Assembly (NCBI GenBank): GCA_025055115.1
Contig: JANWYJ010000025.1
Location: 31,261 to 95,260, forward strand
Direction of reading: 5' to 3'
Origin: Gemmata sp.
Lineage (GTDB): Bacteria > Planctomycetota > Planctomycetia > Gemmatales > Gemmataceae
Length of the DNA stretch: 64,000 nt
Notes under the pieces: generated by a model
Database searches by the model: none
Told to the model about the DNA's origin: nothing
The model's input: only the letters and a program-made list of their open reading frames with translations
In this document: piece after piece, positions 26,740 to 34,374 of the stretch
Layout: each line of letters opens with the position of its first letter
How positions within the stretch are numbered: the first letter of the stretch is position 1
Made by a program: the position numbers and the translations under genes

Positions 26740-26931
26740 ATGACGGTTCGTGCGCTCACCCTCGCCACCGGCGGCTATGTGCTAGCGGCGGTGCTTCTGA
26801 TCGGTTGTTCCAAAACGGAAACTGTGCCCACCGATCCCGAGTCGCTCAAACAAGCCGCGGAGGAATTCAACCGCCGCGCCCAAGAAGAAAACAAGGCCAA
26901 ACAGAAGGACAAAGCCCAGCCGGTGGATTGA
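26740..26931 (+). CDS. Small lipoprotein downstream of DUF1559
   Basis: 63 residues. The signal sequence ends in LLIGC, a lipobox, then a short charged tail rich in E, K and Q (SLKQAAEEFNRRAQEENKAKQKDKAQ). GAGGAG at 26725-26730 serves the ATG at 26740; a GTG at 26737 is also possible. It is likely membrane-anchored by a lipidated cysteine. The same gene pair recurs at 54271-55778, which suggests a partner for DUF1559 proteins. Confidence 0.8.
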   Translation: MTVRALTLATGGYVLAAVLLIGCSKTETVPTDPESLKQAAEEFNRRAQEENKAKQKDKAQPVD

Positions 26932-27104
26932 CCGCCTCGGTTCGGCGTTCCGCTTGTTGTCGTCGTCGGTGGTCGAAACGGGAGCCGCAGTGTCCTCCGA
27001 GTGGGGATCAACAGCACTGCCACAGCCATCACGACTTTCCCAAGAAACCTGGGTGACGTTCCGGACCATTTCCCAAGAGGGAAAAGGGTACTCCCAGCGC
27101 ACCC

Positions 27105-27211
27105 TGGCTGGGCAGTCGACCCCCCGACACGCTCATCGGCATCGGGCATCATTACGATCTTCAATCAGACCCCGACTGGCTGGGCAGTCCACCCCCGGAC
27201 ACGCTCATCGG
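27105..27211. repeat. 35-bp direct repeat spanning the stop of the second PQQ-propeller gene
   Basis: TGGCTGGGCAGTC then NACCCCCNGACACGCTCATCGG, at 27105-27139 and 27177-27211, 72 bp apart, two mismatches. The second copy includes the stop codon at 27205-27207. Confidence 0.9.
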
Positions 27212-28536
27212 TTTTCAATGCAATAGAGGAACTTCTCGCCGCGCAGGAACAACTGCTGGCCGACCGCCACGGGCGAAGCGTCGATGGTGTCGTCGAGTTT
27301 GTTCACTGCGATAACGTCGAGTGAATCGCCGGCTTTCAGTACCACTGTGGTTCCATTCCGATCCACGAAATAGACGCGGCCGGCGGCGGTTATCGGGGAG
27401 GCATAAAAGCTGCGTACCTGCGGCAGCCGTTCCTTGTCGAGAATGACCTTGCCGGTTTTCGCATTCAGCACGGTGAGCAAGCCGTCGTTGCGTTCGGTGA
27501 AGTAGAGATGATCGCCCACCAGAACGGGGGAGGGAACGTAGGGTGTCCCGCTGTTGTACCGCCAATTGACAGCGCCGCGTTCGCCCAAGTCGCCCTGGGC
27601 CGATAGCGGAACGGAAACCGCGGCCGCCCCCCGATAACCGCTGACACAAATCACGGCATCACCGAACCGCAGGGGCGAGGGAATGGGATTGACTGTCATG
27701 CCCGCGCATTGCCAGATGAGGTCGCCGGTGGCGAGATCGTAACTGCGGATGCGCGTGGTACCGTTGGTGATCACTTGCGTTCGCCCGTCGTAGTCGACGA
27801 CCAATGGCGTGGACCAGGTTGTTTTTTCGTCGCGCTGGGCTTGCCAGCGGGTCTTGCCATCGGCCGTGTTCAGGCACAGGAGCCGGGAATCGGCTTCTTG
27901 GTCGTAGTTCAGAAGCAGTGAATTGCCGTGAACCACGGGAGTTACCGCTTCGCCCCAACCCAGCCGCGTGTGCAGGCGGCCTAGGTCCGTGCGGCTCCAC
28001 AGAAGCTGGCCTTCCAAGTCGTAACAATACAGGCCAAAGGAACCAAACGAGACATACAGGCGCTGGCCGTCGGTGGTGGGGGAACCGGCGGCGTAGGAAT
28101 GGGTTTCGTGGGTCCCTTCGTGGGGCACCATTTCCGCTGCGGTTTTCTCCCAGAGCTTTTTGCCACTGTGGCGATCAAAACAATACACCACGAACTTGTA
28201 GAAGTTCGTCGGCGGTGTCGTTTTGACTTCGAAGCGCGGATCACGCGGTGGCAGTTCGTTCGGTTGGGCTTGGCGGTCGGTCTTGATTGCGGTCAGGACG
28301 AAGACGCGATTGCCCCAGACGATCGGCGTGGCACTACCTTTGCCCGCCAACGGGGCTTTCCACGCGATGTGGGTTTTGGCGTCCCATTGCGTCGGAGGGT
28401 TGGCTTTGGGGGCCGAACCATTGGCGTGGGGGCCGCGCCAATGATGCCAGTTGTCTTCAGCGCCGGGGGGAAATTCGGCCGCACTGGCCACCGCGACAGT
28501 GAGCCAAGCGCAGCCAACGGCCGCGAATCGAAGCAT
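27205..28536 (-). CDS. Secreted PQQ-like beta-propeller protein (second copy)
   Basis: 443 residues from the ATG at 28536, with signal peptide MLRFAAVGCAWLTVAVASAAE; an in-frame ATG at 28557 comes from a duplicated start region. The mature start DNWHHWRGPHANGSAPKANP resembles the other propeller here. Blade units include CFDRHSGKKLWEKT, CYDLEGQLLWSR, CLNTADGKTRWQAQ, SYDLATGDLIWQ and VLNAKTGKVILDKE. No dehydrogenase active-site signature is evident. It is probably periplasmic. Confidence 0.88.
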   Translation of the reverse strand: MLRFAAVGCAWLTVAVASAAEFPPGAEDNWHHWRGPHANGSAPKANPPTQWDAKTHIAWKAPLAGKGSATPIVWGNRVFVLTAIKTDRQAQPNELPPRDPRFEVKTTPPTNFYKFVVYCFDRHSGKKLWEKTAAEMVPHEGTHETHSYAAGSPTTDGQRLYVSFGSFGLYCYDLEGQLLWSRTDLGRLHTRLGWGEAVTPVVHGNSLLLNYDQEADSRLLCLNTADGKTRWQAQRDEKTTWSTPLVVDYDGRTQVITNGTTRIRSYDLATGDLIWQCAGMTVNPIPSPLRFGDAVICVSGYRGAAAVSVPLSAQGDLGERGAVNWRYNSGTPYVPSPVLVGDHLYFTERNDGLLTVLNAKTGKVILDKERLPQVRSFYASPITAAGRVYFVDRNGTTVVLKAGDSLDVIAVNKLDDTIDASPVAVGQQLFLRGEKFLYCIENR

Positions 28537-28574
28537 GGAACAACTCCGCGAAAGCATGGAACAACTCCGCGAAA
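28534..28574. repeat. 21-bp tandem repeat carrying RBS and start codon
   Basis: CATGGAACAACTCCGCGAAA plus G, at 28534-28554 and again from 28555. On the minus strand each copy holds a GGAG site and an in-frame ATG for the PQQ-propeller gene. Confidence 0.92.
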
Positions 28575-28807
28575 AAAAAACCTCGGAAAGCACACCGCCA
28601 TCGACTGTCGGGGCGACGGAGGCCAGTGCGGCTCCGATCGATCATCCCGTGTGGAGCGTTGCACAGTCGGGGTGATTGTAGCCAGCATGCACAACCGCCG
28701 CGAGCTGCTGCGGGAATTTTCTCGGAAGGCAATGGTGACAGGCCGACGCGACCGCGGCCGTTGGTCCGGCCCTGCCGATGTCGACTTTTTTGGCGAATTG
28801 TTCCCCG

Positions 28808-28912
28808 CGGAACGTCGGCGATTGTCAGAACGTCGGCGATTGTCAGAATGTCGCGCCGAAGTACTGGTCCTTTCTAGACATATGAATACTCATGGGGAAT
28901 TCATGATTTTCG
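28808..28912. repeat. Dispersed intergenic repeat, copy B
   Basis: The counterpart of 19294-19378, sharing GGAACGTCGGCGATT, AGAATGTCGCGCCGAAGT and a TTCATGATTT end. It has an 18-bp internal duplication of CGTCGGCGATTGTCAGAA. Confidence 0.7.
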
Positions 28913-28947
28913 CACTGGAATGGCACGCGATTTCAACTCGGCAAAGT

Positions 28948-29014
28948 AGAGATGCCAGTGCGTTCCGGCACTGCCGATCGTCAGAGATGCCACCACGCTC
29001 TGGCACTGCCGATC
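28948..29014. repeat. 32-bp direct repeat, two copies
   Basis: AGAGATGCCA then six variable bases, then GGCACTGCCGATC, at 28948-28979 and 28983-29014. Confidence 0.8.
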
Positions 29015-29139
29015 AGTGCGTGTTCATCCGTGGCCGACCAGGTGAGCAAGGTCTTGGGCCGGTTTGAGAGCAGCTTGGCGGATTGCCGGGTGCGTTTCCT
29101 GGTTCACTACGCCGCCTGAGTGGTTGGTCTCGGCAGGCT

Positions 29140-29181
29140 GATGGTGATGACGCGATGGTGATGATGCGATGGTGATGACGC
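29140..29181. repeat. 14-bp tandem repeat, three copies
   Basis: GATGGTGATGACGC at 29140-29153, 29154-29167 (one mismatch) and 29168-29181. Confidence 0.9.
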
Positions 29182-29243
29182 GGGGAATCGTTAGCGCAGT
29201 GACGTGGCGAGTAGGACGCAGCCTGACAGCGAAGACGTACCAG

Positions 29244-29318
29244 GGGCCACGCGACTATCGTTACCCGTGGGCCACGCGACTATCGTTGCCCGTGGGCCAC
29301 GCGACTATCGTTACCCGT
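29244..29318. repeat. 25-bp tandem repeat, three copies
   Basis: Unit GGGCCACGCGACTATCGTTA then CCCGT, at 29244-29268, 29269-29293 and 29294-29318, with a single substitution in the second. There are no spacers, so it is not a CRISPR array. Confidence 0.95.
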
Positions 29319-29328
29319 GCGTGGGCTC

Positions 29329-30546
29329 TCAGGTAGCTAACTTCACGCCCCCTTTGATGGGTACCAACCACGGCTGGGTTGTTTCGAGATCGTCGCGGAG
29401 CATGCGGCAGAGGGTGTCGAGTACTCCATCGGGCACTGGGGCCGCTTCGAGTTGGCTGAGGAAACCGGTCAACAGTGACCAGAGAAACAAAGCATCGACA
29501 TTGAAGGGGTCTGGCGTTTCGCCTTCTTTCAAAAGCCAGATGGGTTCATCGCCAAAGGGTTCCTCGGCAGAACCGGGGGCACCGTGGCGTTCGTGGGCCT
29601 GCGGATGCAAAACGGCTTTGCCGAAGCCAAAGGCCGACACCGGAATGACAATGGCATCGGCCACATGGTCGGACTGTTGAATGAGGTTCACGAGTGGTCC
29701 TAATGCGCGCATCAGGACGTTTTCGGTGAGGGCTTCGCGGGCCTCGTGCGCTGATGCAAACAAGGCATCCGTTTTGCTTAACACCAAGGCGATCCCGGCC
29801 GGGCGTTCGAGTGTGCGCAAGCGTAGGGCCTCGCGTAAGTAAGCCGCGACGATCCGCAGATCGTTGGCATAGCGGCGGCGGTCGCGGGGACTGGGGGCGG
29901 CTGGCGGGCAGGGCACAACGGCCCACAGCACATCGGCATTCACGAGGCTGCGCAAGTATTCCGTGTAGCGTTCTTGCAATTGCGGCTCAGAATCGGGCAT
30001 GGTGTGGGTCAGGACCTGCCCGATCACTTCCTGCATCCGGCAAACCGCTTTGCGTTTGTCGCCTTCCGAAAGGCAATAGCGCGTGTGCGATACCTCCAGC
30101 GTCGGCGGCAGCCCCGACTTTTGCAGTAGCTTCTGTGCGGCTTCCGCTTCCCGAATCATCCGCGCCACTTCACGCGGGTCGGCCGCATCCAGATGCAACC
30201 CCGAAGGCAGGTAATTGCCAACAAGGCTTTCGCTGAGGGCATGGAAGAGGGCCGATTTCCCAGCATGACCGCGGCCAATACAGCCGATTTGCATCTGGTA
30301 GAAATCGGGCTGGCGTGACTTACTAGTTCGCGGTGCTTTCTCCGCTTTGGCGGCGAGGGCCGGCGGTGGGGTGGGTGCAGCGGCCGGGGGCACGTTGGGA
30401 ATTTGCGTCCGTGTGCCGCAGGCCGCACAGCGGGCCCGCTTGCCCGCATACTCCGCCGGCACAAAATACTTCATCCGACATTCCGGATTGGGACAGCGGA
30501 CCGTCAGTTGCGGTTTGTCCGCATTGGGGCCACGACGACCAGCCAT
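29329..30546 (-). CDS. Zinc-ribbon P-loop GTPase-like protein
   Basis: 405 residues from the ATG at 30546, which has GAGGTGGG upstream; GTG at 30558 is less likely. The N-terminus is a zinc ribbon (C18, C23, C40, C43), then an alanine/proline linker. The GTPase-like domain has Walker A GRGHAGKS at 91-98 and VLSKTDAL as an NKxD-like guanine motif. A hydrophobic strand AVVPCP and IVIPVSAFGFG fit the remaining core strands. Proteins of this design occur as stand-alone regulatory or conflict-system GTPases; the role here is unknown. It lies 40 bp downstream of a membrane protein gene on the same strand, suggesting a membrane-associated pair. Confidence 0.75.
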   Translation of the reverse strand: MAGRRGPNADKPQLTVRCPNPECRMKYFVPAEYAGKRARCAACGTRTQIPNVPPAAAPTPPPALAAKAEKAPRTSKSRQPDFYQMQIGCIGRGHAGKSALFHALSESLVGNYLPSGLHLDAADPREVARMIREAEAAQKLLQKSGLPPTLEVSHTRYCLSEGDKRKAVCRMQEVIGQVLTHTMPDSEPQLQERYTEYLRSLVNADVLWAVVPCPPAAPSPRDRRRYANDLRIVAAYLREALRLRTLERPAGIALVLSKTDALFASAHEAREALTENVLMRALGPLVNLIQQSDHVADAIVIPVSAFGFGKAVLHPQAHERHGAPGSAEEPFGDEPIWLLKEGETPDPFNVDALFLWSLLTGFLSQLEAAPVPDGVLDTLCRMLRDDLETTQPWLVPIKGGVKLAT

Positions 30547-30586
30547 AACGATTCCCACCTCAACTGCAGGTCAGAGGGAAACGAAA

Positions 30587-31162
30587 TCAATTCTCCGAGC
30601 GCGCGGCACGGCGGGCGGCTGAAGCCAACGCGCCGGCGGCTTCACGGCGTTCAATCGGTCGCAACAACGGCACTCCGACGGGTAACGGTTCTTCGATTTC
30701 CTGGGCCTGCGGCATGGCCTCGAGGGGTTCCTGCGCATCCGCTGGGGGCGTTGTCGTCGCCGGGACGGATGGTCCGTCGGCGGGGGGGGCGGTCGTCGCT
30801 GGAACTGCTTTGGGCAACGCTTGTTGCGCCCATCGCGCAGCCTGCTTCGCCACGTCGATGGCCGCAAGCAACGGGATCAGCGGAGCCACCAGCACACACG
30901 CCAGCGACAAACCGAACGCGGGCGAACCAACCGGCGGCAGCCACCCCAGCGCGCTGGGGAAATCGGCGACGATGGCCGTCAGCTGAGGCGGAACATCCCC
31001 CGGCTGAAGCGTCAGGTAAGCGCCGGCACCCAAAAGCAGAATCAGGGCTAACCGTAACGCCCAACTGGCGATTGTCAGCACCCCTCGCTGGACGGAAGGA
31101 ATCGGCAAGCACAGGGGCAGCAGAACCACCAACCCCAACCATGGGACAATTTGCTCGGCCAT
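30587..31162 (-). CDS. Membrane protein with proline/alanine-rich cytoplasmic tail
   Basis: 191 residues, family not recognised. Three to four hydrophobic segments are visible at about residues 6-24, 28-52 and 82-103 (WLGLVVLLPLCLPIP, LRLALILLLGAGAYL, LSLACVLVAPLIPLLAAID). The C-terminal 85 residues are low complexity, with a duplicated PATTxPPADxxxVP unit, and end in a basic helix. It is the upstream partner of the GTPase gene, so membrane recruitment of the GTPase is a reasonable guess. Confidence 0.65.
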   Translation of the reverse strand: MAEQIVPWLGLVVLLPLCLPIPSVQRGVLTIASWALRLALILLLGAGAYLTLQPGDVPPQLTAIVADFPSALGWLPPVGSPAFGLSLACVLVAPLIPLLAAIDVAKQAARWAQQALPKAVPATTAPPADGPSVPATTTPPADAQEPLEAMPQAQEIEEPLPVGVPLLRPIERREAAGALASAARRAARSEN

Positions 31163-31502
31163 ACCGGAACCTCAACACCTCAGCAAACCCGCTTTCCGTC
31201 CATCAGCCGCAACACTTCAGTTTACCGCGCAAACCGCCAGGAGGGGGAAAAACCCGGCCACCACGGCGGCATTCTTTCAGTGATTCGCAACAAGTTGTGC
31301 TATCTTCACGCGTCCAGCGCATCATCGCGCCTTCGCTCAGGTGTGTTTCCTTGCGTACGATCGACACAACCGCAATAATTGCCGCTACGGACCGGTCACG
31401 ATGCGCCGGCGGCCGCCATCCAGGAATTCCCCGGTTCCACCGCCCTTTCGACCATTGAGGCCCCTTCGGACCTTCTTTCGGACCTTCTGACGGGAGCAAC
31501 CC
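31163..31502. other. 340-bp divergent intergenic region
   Basis: It separates the membrane/GTPase pair from the sulfatase gene. No gene seen. Just upstream of the sulfatase start, TTCGGACCTTC occurs twice (about 31467-31490). Promoters for both directions probably lie here. Confidence 0.5.
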
Positions 31503-33365
31503 ATGCGCATGCGAAGGCTACGTCGGATCGTTGTCAGCTTGGCCTTGTTGACGTTATTTCTGGATAAGAAAGAACTTGCGGCTTCCGATCCCTCGCCGCC
31601 ACCACAACCTGCACAGGCCCCCAATGTGGTGTTGATCGTGATTGACGATCTGGGCTGGCGCGATCTGGGTTGCTACGGCAGCACTTTTTACAAAACGCCG
31701 CACATCGACCAATTGGCTCGCGAAGGTCTCCGCTTCACCCAATTCTACGCGGCCAGTCCGGTTTGCTCCCCCACACGGGCTAGCATCCTCACCGGCCGCT
31801 ACCCCGTGCGGGTGAACATCACCGATTGGATTCCCGGACGCAAAGACCAACCCGACCGCCGCTTGAAGCGCCCCGCGATCCGCGACGCCCTCCCTCTCAA
31901 CGAACTCACCATCGCCGAAGCCCTCCAAGCCCGCGGGTATATCACCGGGCACATTGGCAAATGGCACCTCGGCGGCCCCGGGTTTCTCCCCCAAGACCAA
32001 GGTTTCGATGTCAACATCGCCGGCGGGGCCAACAACGTTCCGTTCGATTACTTCGCCCCCTACAAAAACGCGCAAGGTCAAGTCATGGTAGGACTTGAGA
32101 AATCCGAGGCCGGCGAATACCTCACCGATCGGCTGGCCCGCGAAGCCGAAAAGTTCCTCGACCAATACCACGACAAACCCTTCTTCCTCTACTGGCCGCA
32201 CTATGCCGTGCACCGCCCACTCCAAGCCAAACCGGATGTCATCGCCAAGTACCCGAATGCCCCCCAAGCGGGTCGCCAGAGCAACCCAGTCTACGCCGCG
32301 ATGATCGAAAGCGTCGACGACGCGGTGGGGCGTCTGGTCAAGAAACTCGACGACCTGAAACTGACCGAGCAGACACTGGTGATCTTCACCAGCGACAACG
32401 GTGGCCTGGCGACGATCGACGGCGGCCCCACAGGGGCCACCTTCAACGGCCCGCTGCGCGAGGGAAAAGGCTACCTGTACGAAGGCGGAATTCGAGTTCC
32501 GTGTATCATGAAGTGGCCCGGCCATATCCGACCAGCAACAACTACCGACGACATCAGCGGCACAATCGACCTCTTTGACACCATCCTCGAAGTGACGCAA
32601 CCCGCTGCGAAAAGAACCCCCGAACAGCCATCCCCCCCGCGCGATGGCGTCTCCCTGGTTCCCCTTTTCCGCGGCAAAAAACTCCCCGACCGCGACCTGT
32701 TCTGGCACTACCCGCACTACTCCAACCAAGGCGGCAAACCCTGTAGCGCCATCCGCCACGGGGATTACAAACTCATCCGACACTACGAAAATGACCGATT
32801 CGAACTCTTCAATATCGCTACCGACATTTCCGAACATCGCAATCTGGTTGCGGAGAAACCGGCCATAGTTCGTGAACTTTCCGACAAACTCGCGGCCTGG
32901 TTGAAAGCCGTCGAGGCCCCAATGCCCACCCCCAATCCCCACTATCGACCCAACCCGCCGAACCAAGACGGCATCATCACCCTGCCCGCCAGCACGGCCC
33001 TCATCGCCGGTGTGCAACTCCGCTACGAACCGCTGCCCCACAAAGCCACCCTCGGCTTTTGGACAAATCCCGACGACATCGCGATTTTCGACTTTACCGT
33101 GGAAAAACCCGGACGATACACAGTGGAGGTGCTGCAAGGCTGCGGAAAAGGCAGTGGCGGCGCTCAGGTGGAACTGGTCGTCGGGGCCGAGAAACTGACG
33201 TTTACCGTGAAAGACACCGGCGGCTTCCAAAACTTTGAGGCGATCGAAGTCGGCACGCTCACCATCGCGAAAGCCGGCCGCCACACGCTCAAGGTCATCC
33301 CGAAAAGCAAACCTGGCCGGGCCGTGATGGACCTGCGGCAAATCGTTCTCAAGCCCCTTCAGTGA
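31503..33365 (+). CDS. Secreted sulfatase (formylglycine-dependent)
   Basis: 620 residues. A short signal-like N-terminus is followed by NVVLIVIDDLGWRDLGCYGS (metal-binding D48, D49) and the sulfatase motif C88-S-P-T-R-A-S, in which Cys88 becomes formylglycine. GYITGHIGKWHLGG and VIFTSDNGG complete the active site. After residue about 480 a C-terminal beta-rich domain (DIAIFDFTVEKPGRYTVEV, HTLKVIPKSKPG) resembles the carbohydrate-binding-like add-on of planctomycete sulfatases. It desulfates an exported substrate, probably a sulfated polysaccharide or glycan. A sulfatase-modifying enzyme is not encoded in the window. Confidence 0.94.
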   Translation: MRMRRLRRIVVSLALLTLFLDKKELAASDPSPPPQPAQAPNVVLIVIDDLGWRDLGCYGSTFYKTPHIDQLAREGLRFTQFYAASPVCSPTRASILTGRYPVRVNITDWIPGRKDQPDRRLKRPAIRDALPLNELTIAEALQARGYITGHIGKWHLGGPGFLPQDQGFDVNIAGGANNVPFDYFAPYKNAQGQVMVGLEKSEAGEYLTDRLAREAEKFLDQYHDKPFFLYWPHYAVHRPLQAKPDVIAKYPNAPQAGRQSNPVYAAMIESVDDAVGRLVKKLDDLKLTEQTLVIFTSDNGGLATIDGGPTGATFNGPLREGKGYLYEGGIRVPCIMKWPGHIRPATTTDDISGTIDLFDTILEVTQPAAKRTPEQPSPPRDGVSLVPLFRGKKLPDRDLFWHYPHYSNQGGKPCSAIRHGDYKLIRHYENDRFELFNIATDISEHRNLVAEKPAIVRELSDKLAAWLKAVEAPMPTPNPHYRPNPPNQDGIITLPASTALIAGVQLRYEPLPHKATLGFWTNPDDIAIFDFTVEKPGRYTVEVLQGCGKGSGGAQVELVVGAEKLTFTVKDTGGFQNFEAIEVGTLTIAKAGRHTLKVIPKSKPGRAVMDLRQIVLKPLQ

Positions 33366-33533
33366 ATGCTGGAAAGGACTCCTGACCCAGGGCGACTCTG
33401 GAGCAAGCCGCCGATCAGGGCACAAACTGTGACGAAGCAATCCCGGATGATCGTGGGGCGGTCCTGTGGCCCAATCGGTGGAGTCGCTCGTTGAGCGGAG
33501 CGGTTGTCGTTTCCCTCCCCCGCTCGGCCCCGC

Positions 33534-34289
33534 TTATTCCTGGGCATCAGTGGCTGTCGTTTCGGCGACGGAATGCAAGGCGTGTTTGTCCCGCCGTTCG
33601 CGGAGAACGTCGATCCAAGCTCCGCCAAAAAGTGTGAGAAACACGCCATAGCTCGCCACACCCACTACCACGGTCACTACACCCACTAAACGCCCCAACT
33701 TCGTGATCGGTGTCAGGTCGCCATAGCCCACGGTGGACATGGTCACCACGCACCACCACATAGCATCGGAAGGCTTGGCGAACTTGTCCGGCTGCACCGG
33801 ATGCTCGAAATAGAACACAGCCAGGGAGTTCACTAAAATGACCAGTAGTACCACGGTAATGACTGCGCCCAATTCTGCCCGGCAGCGGGAGAAAGCACGC
33901 AGGAACAACGCCAGCGATTCGGTGTGGCGGAACAGCCGGAACATCCGCACCATGCGGAGAACGCGCAACCCGGCCAACTGGCCCGGGTCGGCCAATAAGC
34001 CGATGTAAAACGGCATCACCGCCAACAGATCAATCACGGCCAGAAACGTCAGGGGATAATGCCGCCGATCCGTGGCCGTGATCCAGCGAATCAGATATTC
34101 CGCCGAGAAGACCAACGCCACAACCAATTCGTTCCAATACCACCATCCGGTGCTGCGCAGGCTGTCGGTCTCAAGTTCCAGCTCCACTAACAAGCAACCG
34201 ATGCTGTAAACCGTCAGCGTGATGCTGATAATGTCGAGATACCGACGCCACGAGGAAGAAAACGGTCGAGGATTCGTGTTCACAGTCAT
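33534..34289 (-). CDS. Voltage-gated-type potassium channel
   Basis: 251 residues from the ATG at 34289 (258 from 34310). Six membrane segments can be traced. S4 carries regularly spaced arginines (LRVLRMVRMFRLFRH), and the pore has the selectivity filter TMSTVGYGDLTP. The tail after S6 is short. It is a K+ channel of the bacterial Kv-like class in the cytoplasmic membrane. It converges with the sulfatase gene across a 168-bp spacer without visible terminator. Confidence 0.93.
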   Translation of the reverse strand: MTVNTNPRPFSSSWRRYLDIISITLTVYSIGCLLVELELETDSLRSTGWWYWNELVVALVFSAEYLIRWITATDRRHYPLTFLAVIDLLAVMPFYIGLLADPGQLAGLRVLRMVRMFRLFRHTESLALFLRAFSRCRAELGAVITVVLLVILVNSLAVFYFEHPVQPDKFAKPSDAMWWCVVTMSTVGYGDLTPITKLGRLVGVVTVVVGVASYGVFLTLFGGAWIDVLRERRDKHALHSVAETTATDAQE

Positions 34290-34374
34290 ACTCGCGTCTG
34301 CTGCCCTCATCCCGAACCAGGGCCGGGCAGCATTGTGACGCGCGAACGCCGTGGCGGCAACCTCAAGCGGCCGC

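Larger units (their letters stand above)
28575..29328. other. 754-bp non-coding, repeat-rich spacer
   Basis: No gene seen. It holds copy B of the dispersed repeat (28808-28912), a 32-bp direct repeat (28948-28979, 28983-29014), a 14-bp triplicate (29140-29181) and a 25-bp triplicate (29244-29318) next to the GTPase stop codon. Confidence 0.7.

Noticed and set aside
29244..29318. CRISPR array
   Set aside because: The 25-bp units are directly adjacent with no spacers, only three copies exist, and no cas gene is nearby.
31554..33440. 628-codon frame on the minus strand
   Set aside because: It is antisense to a clear sulfatase with all catalytic motifs; long antisense frames are expected at this GC content.
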